From positions 1 to 12,127 of the forward strand of contig JAXGVG010000045.1 of the NCBI GenBank assembly GCA_040773965.1: a DNA stretch of 12,127 nucleotides, in the 5' to 3' direction. Positions within the stretch are counted from its first letter, which is position 1; every line of letters begins with the position of its first letter. Below the pieces are notes generated by a model that had not been told where the DNA came from, did no database searches, and saw nothing but the letters and a program-made list of their open reading frames with translations. Positions 6,141 through 12,127 of this stretch are shown here, piece after piece. The stretch comes from JAXGVG01 sp040773965 (GTDB lineage Bacteria > Pseudomonadota > Alphaproteobacteria > UBA9219). Both the position numbers and the translations under genes were made by a program.

Positions 6141-7418
6141 TTACCGCGTGATAATGCTCGTGCCCGCAAAACGCCCGATTTTGCCGAGTTGCTCCTCGAT
6201 GCGGATGAGCTGATTGTATTTAGCCAGCCGGTCCGAGCGCGACAGCGAGCCGGTCTTGATCTGGCCGCAGTTTGTGGCCACGGCGAGGTCGGCTATGGTG
6301 TTGTCCTCGGTTTCTCCCGAACGGTGCGACATGACGGCGCGATAGCCCGCCTTGTGCGCCATTTCGACCGTTTCCAGCGTTTCGCTGAGCGTGCCGATCT
6401 GGTTGACCTTGATGAGGATGGCGTTGGCAATTTCGCGCTCAATGCCGTCGGCGAGGCGGACCGGATTTGTAACGAAGATGTCGTCGCCAACGATCTGGAC
6501 GCGTTCGCCAAGCTCTTCGGTCAGCATTTCCCAGCCCTCGAAGTCGTCTTCGGCCATGCCGTCCTCGATCGAAACGATGGGATAGCGTGAGCACAGGTCG
6601 CCGTAATAGCGGACCATCTGCTCGGCGGTCAGCGTCTTGTTTTCGCCCGTGAGGTTATAACGTCCGTTGTCGAAAAATTCGTTCGAGGCCGCGTCGAGCG
6701 CCAGCATGATGTCTTCGCCCGGTCCGTAACCGGCTTTTTCGCAGGCGCGCATGATCATGCCGAGCGCCTCGTCGGTCGAACGCAAGCCGGGCGCAAAGCC
6801 GCCTTCGTCGCCGACGTTCGTGTTGTGCCCTGCTTCCTTCAGTATCTTTTTCAAGGCCTGAAAAACTTCCGAGCCCATACGGATGGCTTCCGTTACGCTT
6901 TCCGCGCCTGCGGGCATAATCATGAATTCCTGGATGTCGATGGGATTGTCGGCATGAACCCCGCCGTTGATGATGTTCATTTGGGGCACCGGTAAAAGCG
7001 ACGCGGCCGTCCCGCCTACATAGCGGTACAACGGCAGGCGGGCCTCGGCGGCGGCGGCTTTGGCGACGGCAAGGCTAACGCCTAAAATGGCGTTCGCGCC
7101 CAAGCGCGACTTGTTCGGCGTGCCGTCGAGTTCGATCAGCGTGCCGTCAATGGCGATTTGATCCGAGGCTTCCATGCCTATGATGGCGTCGGCTATTTCG
7201 CCGTTCACGGATTCGACGGCGCGCAGGACGCCCTTCCCGCCGAAACGTTTGGAATCGCCGTCGCGCAATTCGAGCGCCTCATAGGTTCCCGTTGAAGCGC
7301 CCGAAGGCACGATGGCGCGGCCAAAGGCGCCGCTTTCAAGGGTTATGTCGGCCTCGACGGTCGGGTTGCCACGGCTGTCGAGAACTTCACGGCTGCGGAC
7401 TTGGGCGATGTTGGACAT
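6141..7418 (-). CDS. eno: Enolase (phosphopyruvate hydratase)
   Basis: Enolase interconverts 2-phosphoglycerate and phosphoenolpyruvate in glycolysis and gluconeogenesis, in the cytoplasm with Mg2+. From ATG 7418 it is 425 aa, the normal length, beginning MSNIAQVRSREVLDSRGNPT. The substrate loop VPSGASTGTYEALELRD is present. The catalytic acid/base pair is Glu205 (in NVGDEGGFAP) and Lys337 (in ILIKVNQIGTLSE). Mg ligands are Asp242, Glu285 (SIEDGMAEDD) and Asp312 (VGDDIFVTN). The loop SHRSGETED is intact. The frame is open to an ATG at 7475, but the 19 extra residues (many Pro) lie outside the family, so the shorter start is used. No Shine-Dalgarno precedes it; the preceding bases are a C-rich tract. 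It heads the eno-ftsB-GNAT run and is divergent from ribD. Confidence 0.98.
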   Translation of the reverse strand: MSNIAQVRSREVLDSRGNPTVEADITLESGAFGRAIVPSGASTGTYEALELRDGDSKRFGGKGVLRAVESVNGEIADAIIGMEASDQIAIDGTLIELDGTPNKSRLGANAILGVSLAVAKAAAAEARLPLYRYVGGTAASLLPVPQMNIINGGVHADNPIDIQEFMIMPAGAESVTEAIRMGSEVFQALKKILKEAGHNTNVGDEGGFAPGLRSTDEALGMIMRACEKAGYGPGEDIMLALDAASNEFFDNGRYNLTGENKTLTAEQMVRYYGDLCSRYPIVSIEDGMAEDDFEGWEMLTEELGERVQIVGDDIFVTNPVRLADGIEREIANAILIKVNQIGTLSETLETVEMAHKAGYRAVMSHRSGETEDNTIADLAVATNCGQIKTGSLSRSDRLAKYNQLIRIEEQLGKIGRFAGTSIITR

Positions 7419-7426
7419 GATGGCTC

Positions 7427-7444
7427 GGGGTTTGGGGGTTTGGG
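7427..7444 (+). other. G-tract (GGGG-TTT-GGGGG-TTT-GGG) next to the eno start
   Basis: Three G runs with identical TTT spacers lie on the plus strand, 8 bases upstream of the eno start codon; one more GG follows at 7447-7448. In the eno transcript this is a C-rich run occupying the place where a Shine-Dalgarno would be expected. It could form a G-quadruplex on the non-coding strand or simply be sequence drift; no function is shown. Confidence 0.4.
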
Positions 7445-7565
7445 CCGGATGAGGAGTAACTATCAGAAGTTGCATGGAACATGAAACTATTTTCTGCTAC
7501 GCCACTCTTAACGTCTTTATGCTTTACCTCGAGCCTTCAAACCCGAGCACCGAACCGCTATTTTG

Positions 7566-8561
7566 ATGCCGATCCCGGATTCCCTTATTAAACAAGCCAT
7601 GAGCGTCGCCTGCGCCGAAGCGCGGGGCTGGCTGGGGGCTACGTACCCAAACCCTCCCGTGGGCGCCGTGGCACTAGATGAAAAGGGAGCCATTCTGGCG
7701 AAAGCGGCGCACCGGCGGGCGGGCGAGGCGCATGCCGAGGCGGCGCTTATCGAGTTATGCCGGTCAAAAGGGATTTTGGGCGACGTGGCGGCCTTATGCG
7801 TGACGCTTGAGCCATGCAACCATCAGGGGCGAACGCCGCCCTGCGTCAAAACGATTATCGAGGCGAGAATACGTCATGTGGTTATTGGCACGCGCGACCC
7901 CAACCCGCATGTCTTCGGCGGCGGCCGGAACGCGCTTCGGGAATCCGGCGTCGAAGTCACCTATGGCGTCGAGGAAGATCAGTGCCGCCAGTTGATTTAC
8001 GCTTTCGCTACGCAGGTTGAAACGGGCAAGCCATGGGTTACGGTCAAGCGGGCTTTCGATGAAAAGGGGAACATGATACCGTCGCCGGGGCAAAAAACGT
8101 TCACGTCGCCGGATTCCCTGCGCCTTGCACACCGCCTGCGGAAGCGGGCCGACGCCATTTTGACCGGAAGCGGCACCATTCTGGCCGACAAGCCTTCGTT
8201 TACGGTCCGCCATGTGGCCGATTACAAAGACAGGAAGCGGTTGCTGGCTATCTTCGACCGCCGGGAGCGCGTTTCGCCGTACTACCTTGAAGGCGCACGA
8301 GAACAGGGTTTAGAGCCTGTTTTTTACACGAATTTACAGGATTCCATGGCGGATTTGGCGTTCCGGGGCGTTTGCGAGGTTCTTGTTGAAGCCGGGCCTC
8401 TTCTGGCGCAATCTGTTCTGGACAGCGGATTGTGGAATATGGCCGTTAACATTCACAAGGGCCAACCCGACCGGATCGACGTCCAATTCAACCCGCGAGC
8501 CACCTTGCCCTTTGATCCCGACAAATGGCAGTGGGAATATATGTTGCCGAACGAAAGCTAA
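7566..8561 (+). CDS. ribD: Bifunctional riboflavin biosynthesis protein RibD (deaminase/reductase)
   Basis: RibD carries out the second and third steps of riboflavin synthesis: deamination of the pyrimidinone product of GTP cyclohydrolase II, then NADPH-dependent reduction of the ribosyl side chain. From ATG 7566 it is 331 aa; the frame also opens with a TTG at 7563. The deaminase domain (about 1-145) has the family YPNPPVGAV, the zinc motif HAE (His56, Glu58) and TLEPCNHQGRTPPC (Cys84, Cys93). The reductase domain (about 155-331) has TSPDSLRLAHRLRKRADAIL, the ILADKPSFTVR block and LVEAGPLLAQSVL. It diverges in places: the usual S-x-DG after the first strand reads AFDEKGN. The end also lacks the normal C-terminal strand-rich segment, leaving the protein about 35 residues shorter than the E. 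coli enzyme. It is followed three bases later by ribA. Confidence 0.94.
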   Translation: MPIPDSLIKQAMSVACAEARGWLGATYPNPPVGAVALDEKGAILAKAAHRRAGEAHAEAALIELCRSKGILGDVAALCVTLEPCNHQGRTPPCVKTIIEARIRHVVIGTRDPNPHVFGGGRNALRESGVEVTYGVEEDQCRQLIYAFATQVETGKPWVTVKRAFDEKGNMIPSPGQKTFTSPDSLRLAHRLRKRADAILTGSGTILADKPSFTVRHVADYKDRKRLLAIFDRRERVSPYYLEGAREQGLEPVFYTNLQDSMADLAFRGVCEVLVEAGPLLAQSVLDSGLWNMAVNIHKGQPDRIDVQFNPRATLPFDPDKWQWEYMLPNES

Positions 8562-8564
8562 ACG

Positions 8565-9197
8565 ATGCCTAAGATTCAGTTGGTTAAAAGAGAAGAAGTT
8601 ATTCTTTTGCGTCATATAGCCGAGGCGCATTTGCCGACGCGCTATGGCGATTTTATGCTTCATATATTCCGCGATCCTAACGGTCTTGAGCATATGGCAA
8701 TTGTCGCGGGCGAGCCGAAAGACGGCTGTCTTGTCCGCATCCATTCGGAATGCGCGACGGGGGATATATTCGGCTCCCTTCGCTGCGATTGCCGCGATCA
8801 GCTTGAAACCGCGTTGAAGAAAATTGCCGAAGCCGGTCAAGGCATTCTGATTTATGTGCGCGGGCATGAGGGCCGTGGGATCGGGCTCGGGAACAAGATC
8901 AAGGCCTATGCCCTGCAGGAAAATGGCGTGAATACCGTCGATGCCAACCTTCGGTTAGGTTTTCCGGCGGACGGGCGCGATTATGAATCGGCTGTCGAAA
9001 TTATAAGGCATTTCTGCGTTAACAATGTCCGGCTTCTTACCAATAATCGGGACAAGATGGAGGCGCTTGAGGGGGCGGGGATTTCGGTAGCCTCCCGCGT
9101 ACCGCTCTGGACGTCCGTCAATACGCATAACGAAAGTTATGTGCGGTGCAAAAAAACCCTTTTAGGCCATCTTTCCGACGAGACAGGCCAGGTTTGA
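8565..9197 (+). CDS. ribA: GTP cyclohydrolase II
   Basis: RibA opens the imidazole ring of GTP, releasing formate and pyrophosphate, the committed step to riboflavin. The protein is 210 aa and stand-alone: there is no fused RibB (DHBP synthase) domain, unlike the RibBA or RibB-like fusions common in many bacteria. Zinc ligands are Cys63, Cys74 and Cys76 in HSECATGDIFGSLRCDC, with the usual 11- and 2-residue spacing. The substrate region YVRGHEGRGIGLGNKIKAY is present, as is the catalytic stretch DANLRLGFPADGRDY and the GTP-binding LLTNNRDKMEALEGAGI. The C-terminus NTHNESYVRCKKTLLGHL is typical of the family. It starts three bases after the ribD stop, with no strong Shine-Dalgarno, so it is probably translationally coupled to ribD. 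ribB, ribE and ribH must lie elsewhere. Confidence 0.96.
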   Translation: MPKIQLVKREEVILLRHIAEAHLPTRYGDFMLHIFRDPNGLEHMAIVAGEPKDGCLVRIHSECATGDIFGSLRCDCRDQLETALKKIAEAGQGILIYVRGHEGRGIGLGNKIKAYALQENGVNTVDANLRLGFPADGRDYESAVEIIRHFCVNNVRLLTNNRDKMEALEGAGISVASRVPLWTSVNTHNESYVRCKKTLLGHLSDETGQV

Positions 9198-9207
9198 ATT
9201 TTACCTT

Positions 9208-9236
9208 TTTTTGGCATGTGTTTTTTAAGTTATAAT
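9208..9236 (+). promoter_or_regulatory. Candidate promoter with consensus -10 upstream of the 77-aa small ORF
   Basis: A perfect TATAAT lies at 9231-9236 in a T-rich stretch. The best 17-bp-spaced -35 is only TTTTTG (9208-9213); TTGGCA at 9211-9216 is closer to consensus but spaced 14 bp. If used, it would give a leader of roughly 110 nt before ATG 9353 containing the inverted repeat at 9249-9280. Confidence 0.35.
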
Positions 9237-9248
9237 CATTCAAAATAT

Positions 9249-9280
9249 CCCCAAGTCCTTTCCGGAATCAGCTTTTGGGG
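9249..9280 (+). repeat. Inverted repeat in the presumed leader of the 77-aa small ORF
   Basis: CCCCAA (9249-9254) and TTGGGG (9275-9280) form a 6-bp GC-rich stem around a loop that contains the palindrome TCCGGA. No T run follows on the plus strand, so it is not a standard terminator of ribA. It could be an RNA leader structure or an operator. Confidence 0.35.
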
Positions 9281-9352
9281 CACGGTTCTCTTTGCTATAC
9301 CTGCCCATCGGCCAAAAGAGCCGCTTTTTTACAGGGAGACAAGGAGAAGATC

Positions 9353-9586
9353 ATGTCCGATGCATCTGTTTCGCCGCATCATAAAACGATTTTGAAGTTT
9401 CGTAGCGAAAGTGGAGTCAAGACAAACGGAGATACACGAAGGCAAGAGCCGCGTACCGTACTTTCGACTGGTCCAATTTTGACAAGGGATGGCAGTCCGA
9501 AAACGCCAACAAAGGAAAATGGTTCTTATTTGAAAGGAAACGGGGACTATTTAAAGACGCTCCGGCATTATCGTCAGGGCGATTAG
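9353..9586 (+). CDS. Small hypothetical protein, 77 aa, hydrophilic
   Basis: I do not recognise this protein. The frame is open from a TTG at 9275, but ATG 9353 has AAGGAG six bases upstream (9341-9346), a near-ideal ribosome binding site, and is clearly the better start. The 77-aa product is hydrophilic, basic, rich in Ser, Thr, Pro, Lys and Arg, and probably disordered. It has no membrane segment, signal peptide or Cys. Near the C-terminus a short tandem repeat is visible, NGSYLK then NGDYLK, which separates it from random sequence. It follows ribA by 155 bp, with a perfect -10 hexamer in between, so it likely has its own promoter. The strong translation signal and the internal repeat argue for a real gene; conservation cannot be judged here. 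Confidence 0.55.
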   Translation: MSDASVSPHHKTILKFRSESGVKTNGDTRRQEPRTVLSTGPILTRDGSPKTPTKENGSYLKGNGDYLKTLRHYRQGD

Positions 9587-9804
9587 AATTTTGCTTATAT
9601 CGGGTGGAGTGGTTTCAGGCAGTGTTAAATCTGCATTAGCGTTGTCGTTGCCAAAAATGGGCAGTAAGGAAACGAATAGAAAGAAATTAGCTAAGCAAAG
9701 AAATTATAATTATATTATCATAACAATATCTTTCTTATAATTTCCTTTAGTGCTATACGGCTTAGAGCTTCTTTAGCGCTTCGTATGAGAAAAGGAGGGA
9801 AAAA
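9587..9804 (+). other. Very AT-rich spacer between two small ORFs, with a PyrG-like short frame
   Basis: Positions 9661-9760 are only about 26% GC by hand count, far below the surrounding genes. Two consensus TATAAT hexamers occur (9705-9710 and 9736-9741), but neither has a good -35. The second lies 64 bp before ATG 9805 and could drive the 85-aa ORF. A 49-codon frame from TTG 9591 to TAA 9740 begins LLISGGVVSGSVKSALALSL, which resembles the P-loop start of CTP synthase (FIFITGGVVSSLGKG in the pyrG of this window) and then degenerates into AT-driven codons. It may be chance or a relic. Confidence 0.3.
9791..9798 (+). promoter_or_regulatory. Near-perfect Shine-Dalgarno of the 85-aa small ORF
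   Basis: AAAGGAGG is followed by a six-base purine spacer and then ATG 9805. It is the strongest ribosome binding site in the window, better than those of the housekeeping genes nearby. Confidence 0.7.
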
Positions 9805-10062
9805 ATGTTGGCCATCGATCAACAAAACGCCGGTCCAGAAGGCACGTCAACCCTTCACGATGTCGCATTTATCAGATTGCTGCGCGAGCGGGAAAAAGAT
9901 CCCCTTTCAAATCCTTCACCCGTACCTGTCGATCAAACCGATCCTCATTATCGGACAGAGAGGCCATCATCGGTTCCTCGAAGAGTCTCTCCTGTGGGAG
10001 GGAAAAAAATCGTTTCCCCGAACCGGAGACCGTCCTGGCCCTACCGAGGATTCGGCGACTAG
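9805..10062 (+). CDS. Small hypothetical protein, 85 aa, Pro/Arg-rich
   Basis: I do not recognise this protein. Its start is firmly set by AAAGGAGG six bases before ATG. The N-terminal half contains a helix-like segment (STLHDVAFIRLLREREKDPL), and the C-terminal half is rich in Pro, Arg and Ser (for example ERPSSVPRRVSPVGGKK), probably disordered and basic. There is no membrane segment, signal peptide or Cys. Another frame overlapping it (9785-10096) lacks a ribosome binding site and is discarded. It shares with the preceding 77-aa ORF the strand, size class, strong Shine-Dalgarno and polar basic composition, but I see no sequence similarity between them. It ends 46 bp before the convergent end of pyrG, with no clear terminator between. 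Confidence 0.5.
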   Translation: MLAIDQQNAGPEGTSTLHDVAFIRLLREREKDPLSNPSPVPVDQTDPHYRTERPSSVPRRVSPVGGKKIVSPNRRPSWPYRGFGD

Positions 10063-10108
10063 AAGCCTACCATATTTTCTAACGAATTCCTTGTAAAGGC
10101 GATGCTCT

Positions 10109-11785
10109 CTACACCAACCGGCTTTGCTTCACCGCCGCTTCGATAAAGGATCGGAACAAGGGATGCGGGTCGAGAGGCTTGGATTTCAGTTCGGGATGGA
10201 ACTGAACGCCGATAAACCAGGGATGATCCTTGCGTTCGATCATCTCCGGCAGATGGCCATCAGGCGACATGCCGCAGAAGACAAGGCCAGCTTTTTCCAT
10301 TTGTTCGCGATAATTTGTGTTTACTTCGTAACGGTGGCGATGGCGCTCGCTGATGCGGGATTTACCGTAGATTTTATGCGCCATGCTGCCTTTTAAAAGA
10401 TCGCACTCATAAGCGCCGAGGCGCATGGTGCCGCCGAGGTTGTCGCCCTTTTGGCGCTGCTCAAGCTGATCGCCTTTCATCCATTCGGTCATAAGGCCGA
10501 TGACGGCATGCGAACTGGGGCCGAACTCGCTGGAAGTCGCGAGCGGTATGCCGCCCAGATGGCGCACGGCCTCGATCACGGCCAGCTGCATGCCGAAGCA
10601 GATGCCAAAGAAGGGAATTTTCCTTTCACGAGCGAACTGCGCGGCGCGTATTTTCCCCTCGGTTCCTCGTTCGCCGAAACCGCCGGGCACCAGAATGCCA
10701 TGCACGCCTTCGAGGTGCCGGATGGCGTCTTCCCTCTCGAAGATTTCGGAATCGAGCCATTTGATCTTTACGCGCATGTTGTTGGCGATGCCGCCATGCA
10801 TAAGGGCTTCATTCAACGATTTATAGCTATCGAGCAAACTTGTGTATTTGCCGACGATAGCGATCGTTACCTCGCCTTCCGGCTCGCGGACGCGCTTCAC
10901 AATTTCGTGCCAGCGTTTGATGTCCGGGCTTTTGCCTTTATACAGGTTGAAATAGCGCAGCACCTGTTCGTCGAAGCCCTGGTCGTGATAGTTGCCGGGA
11001 ACGACGTAGATCGTGTCGACGTCGAGCGCGGCGATGACGCGCTCGGGCCGGATGTTGCAGAAAAGAGCGATCTTGCGGCGTTCGTTGTCCGGAATGGGCC
11101 TGTCGGTGCGGCATAAAAGTATGTCCGGCTGTATGCCCACGCTCAGCAATTCCTTAACCGAGTGCTGGGTCGGCTTTGTCTTCAATTCGCCGGCTGTTTT
11201 TATATAGGGCAACAAGGTTAGATGAATGAACATGCTGCGCTCGCCGCCCAGCTCGTTGCCGAGCTGGCGAATGGCTTCGAGGAACGGAAGGCTTTCGATG
11301 TCGCCGACGGTTCCGCCTATTTCGCAAAGGCAAAAATCCTCGTCCGTGAGGTCGGCGAGGATGAATTCCTTGATGGCGTCCGTGATGTGCGGAATGACCT
11401 GTACCGTCGCGCCGAGGTAGTCGCCTCGCCGCTCCCTGGCGATGACGGTCGAATAGATGCGGCCGGTCGTGACGTTGTCGCTTTGGCGCGTGGCGACACC
11501 CGTAAAACGCTCGTAATGGCCCAGATCGAGGTCCGTTTCCGCGCCGTCGTCGGTCACGTAGACTTCGCCGTGCTGGGTCGGGCTCATTGTGCCAGGATCG
11601 ACGTTCAGGTAGGGATCGAGCTTGCGCAGGCGAACCTTGTAGCCGCTGGCTTGCAGGAGCGATCCCAGCGCCGCCGAGGCCAGTCCCTTGCCGAGGGATG
11701 AGACGACGCCGCCGGTTATGAAGATGAAACGGGTTTTACCGGGTATCTGCGATTTGATTTCGTTTTTTGTTTTTCGATCGTTCAT
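10109..11785 (-). CDS. pyrG: CTP synthase (glutamine-hydrolysing)
   Basis: CTP synthase makes CTP from UTP, ATP and glutamine-derived ammonia. It is 558 aa with both domains. The N-terminal synthetase domain has FITGGVVSSLGKGLASAALG (P-loop), KLDPYLNVDPGTMSPTQHGE, the VTDDGAETDLDLGHYERF block and EIGGTVGDIES. The C-terminal class I glutamine amidotransferase domain has the oxyanion region PGGFGERG, nucleophile Cys396 in FFGICFGMQ, and the His530/Glu532 pair in VQFHPE. A 16-residue hydrophilic N-terminal extension precedes the conserved start; no internal Met offers an alternative, so it seems genuine. No strong Shine-Dalgarno is visible. It lies 61 bp downstream of secG on the same strand, the usual alphaproteobacterial pairing, and may be co-transcribed with it. 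It is convergent with the small ORFs. Confidence 0.98.
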   Translation of the reverse strand: MNDRKTKNEIKSQIPGKTRFIFITGGVVSSLGKGLASAALGSLLQASGYKVRLRKLDPYLNVDPGTMSPTQHGEVYVTDDGAETDLDLGHYERFTGVATRQSDNVTTGRIYSTVIARERRGDYLGATVQVIPHITDAIKEFILADLTDEDFCLCEIGGTVGDIESLPFLEAIRQLGNELGGERSMFIHLTLLPYIKTAGELKTKPTQHSVKELLSVGIQPDILLCRTDRPIPDNERRKIALFCNIRPERVIAALDVDTIYVVPGNYHDQGFDEQVLRYFNLYKGKSPDIKRWHEIVKRVREPEGEVTIAIVGKYTSLLDSYKSLNEALMHGGIANNMRVKIKWLDSEIFEREDAIRHLEGVHGILVPGGFGERGTEGKIRAAQFARERKIPFFGICFGMQLAVIEAVRHLGGIPLATSSEFGPSSHAVIGLMTEWMKGDQLEQRQKGDNLGGTMRLGAYECDLLKGSMAHKIYGKSRISERHRHRYEVNTNYREQMEKAGLVFCGMSPDGHLPEMIERKDHPWFIGVQFHPELKSKPLDPHPLFRSFIEAAVKQSRLV

Positions 11786-11846
11786 GTCTGTTTCAACGGC
11801 GTTGTTTAGGGATGGCGGTTTGCGAACATCTCTTTATGCAAACGCG

Positions 11847-12127
11847 TTACTTCGACACAGGCACCTGAGGCGCGGCCGGTGCGGGCGGCGCTTCGGGAGC
11901 TTTGGGCGCTTCGGCGGGCTGGGCCGGCGCGATGGGCGCGATTTGTTCGGCGATGCTTGCGCCTTTGTGCTGGCGGCTCGCCACAATTCCGAGGATCAGG
12001 CTCGTGCATATAAAGCATGTGGCCAGAATGGCCGTCGTTCGCGTCAGCAGGTTCGCCGATCCGCGCGCCGTGAAAAGGCCGCCCATCGTGCTGCCGCCGC
12101 CCATAAGGCCGCCTCCATCCGCAGCCG
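11847..12127 (-). CDS. secG: Preprotein translocase subunit SecG (5' end outside window)
   Basis: SecG is the small accessory subunit of the SecYEG inner-membrane channel. Only the C-terminal part is in the window: the frame stays open past the right edge, upstream of the internal ATG at 12104, reading a Gly-rich loop (AADGGGLMGGGSTMGGLF). Then comes the conserved GSANLLTRTTAILATCF and the second membrane helix (about ILATCFICTSLILGIVAS). The first helix must lie beyond 12127. The tail after the helix is about 40 residues and dominated by Ala and Pro (for example APAQPAEAPKAPEAPPAPAA), as seen in many alphaproteobacterial SecG proteins. It is followed by pyrG, matching the common secG-pyrG order. 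Confidence 0.93.
   Translation of the reverse strand, partial: AADGGGLMGGGSTMGGLFTARGSANLLTRTTAILATCFICTSLILGIVASRQHKGASIAEQIAPIAPAQPAEAPKAPEAPPAPAAPQVPVSK

Noticed and set aside
6189..6590. Long plus-strand frames inside eno
   Set aside because: They are antisense shadows of a complete, highly conserved enolase gene and have no ribosome binding site or family match.
7449..7565. FMN riboswitch upstream of ribD
   Set aside because: The gap is short and shows none of the conserved RFN-element blocks or the needed helices.
9190..9212. Terminator of ribA (AGGT...ACCT followed by seven T)
   Set aside because: The stem is only four bp and AT-rich in the loop; too weak to support despite the T run.
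9785..10096. 103-aa frame overlapping the 85-aa small ORF
   Set aside because: Its ATG lacks a ribosome binding site, while the AAAGGAGG is spaced correctly for the ATG at 9805 in the other frame.
10451..11701. Long plus-strand frames opposite pyrG (221 and 159 aa)
   Set aside because: They are antisense to an intact CTP synthase gene; their length follows from the GC-rich codon use of pyrG.

Overview
The window looks like chromosomal DNA of an alphaproteobacterium of moderate GC. The evidence is a SecG fragment with the LTRTTAILAT core and an Ala/Pro-rich tail next to pyrG, an eno-ftsB pair, a COQ10/RatA-type START protein, a Tat-exported DUF882 (YcbK-like) protein and a periplasmic YcbB-type L,D-transpeptidase. 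In many alphaproteobacteria secG, pyrG, (kdsA), eno, ftsB and pdhA lie in this order. Here that order is kept but interrupted. No genus can be named from the sequence alone; an uncultured or less-studied lineage would fit.

Layout, left to right. Positions 1-1430 hold a minus-strand pair of unrecognised genes (990-1430, then 136-969) closed by a good Rho-independent terminator at 72-106. A 289-bp gene-free AT-rich gap follows. Then comes a minus-strand COQ10/RatA-family gene (1720-2193), divergent from a plus-strand run of envelope genes: L,D-transpeptidase (2280-3968), a small putative lipoprotein with a C-terminal membrane segment (4048-4395) and a DUF882 metalloprotein (4589-5140). Next is the minus-strand operon eno, ftsB, GNAT acetyltransferase (7418 down to 5166). 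Divergent from eno is the plus-strand riboflavin pair ribD-ribA (7566-9197). Two small unrecognised ORFs follow it, each with a near-consensus Shine-Dalgarno (9353-9586 and 9805-10062), separated by a very AT-rich stretch. The right end is minus-strand secG (cut by the window edge) followed by pyrG (11785 down to 10109).

Functionally the window combines housekeeping metabolism (glycolytic enolase, CTP synthesis, the first steps of riboflavin synthesis), protein export (SecG), cell division (FtsB) and peptidoglycan remodelling (L,D-transpeptidase, DUF882 protein). There are no rRNA or tRNA genes, CRISPR arrays, transposases or phage genes that I can see. The least explained parts are the orphan pair at the left end, the two small ORFs after ribA, and the small lipoprotein-like gene. 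I do not see a clear defence or mobile system.

Several starts were moved from the longest open frame to a better-supported internal codon: 1430, 2193, 2280, 4589, 7418, 7566 and 9353.
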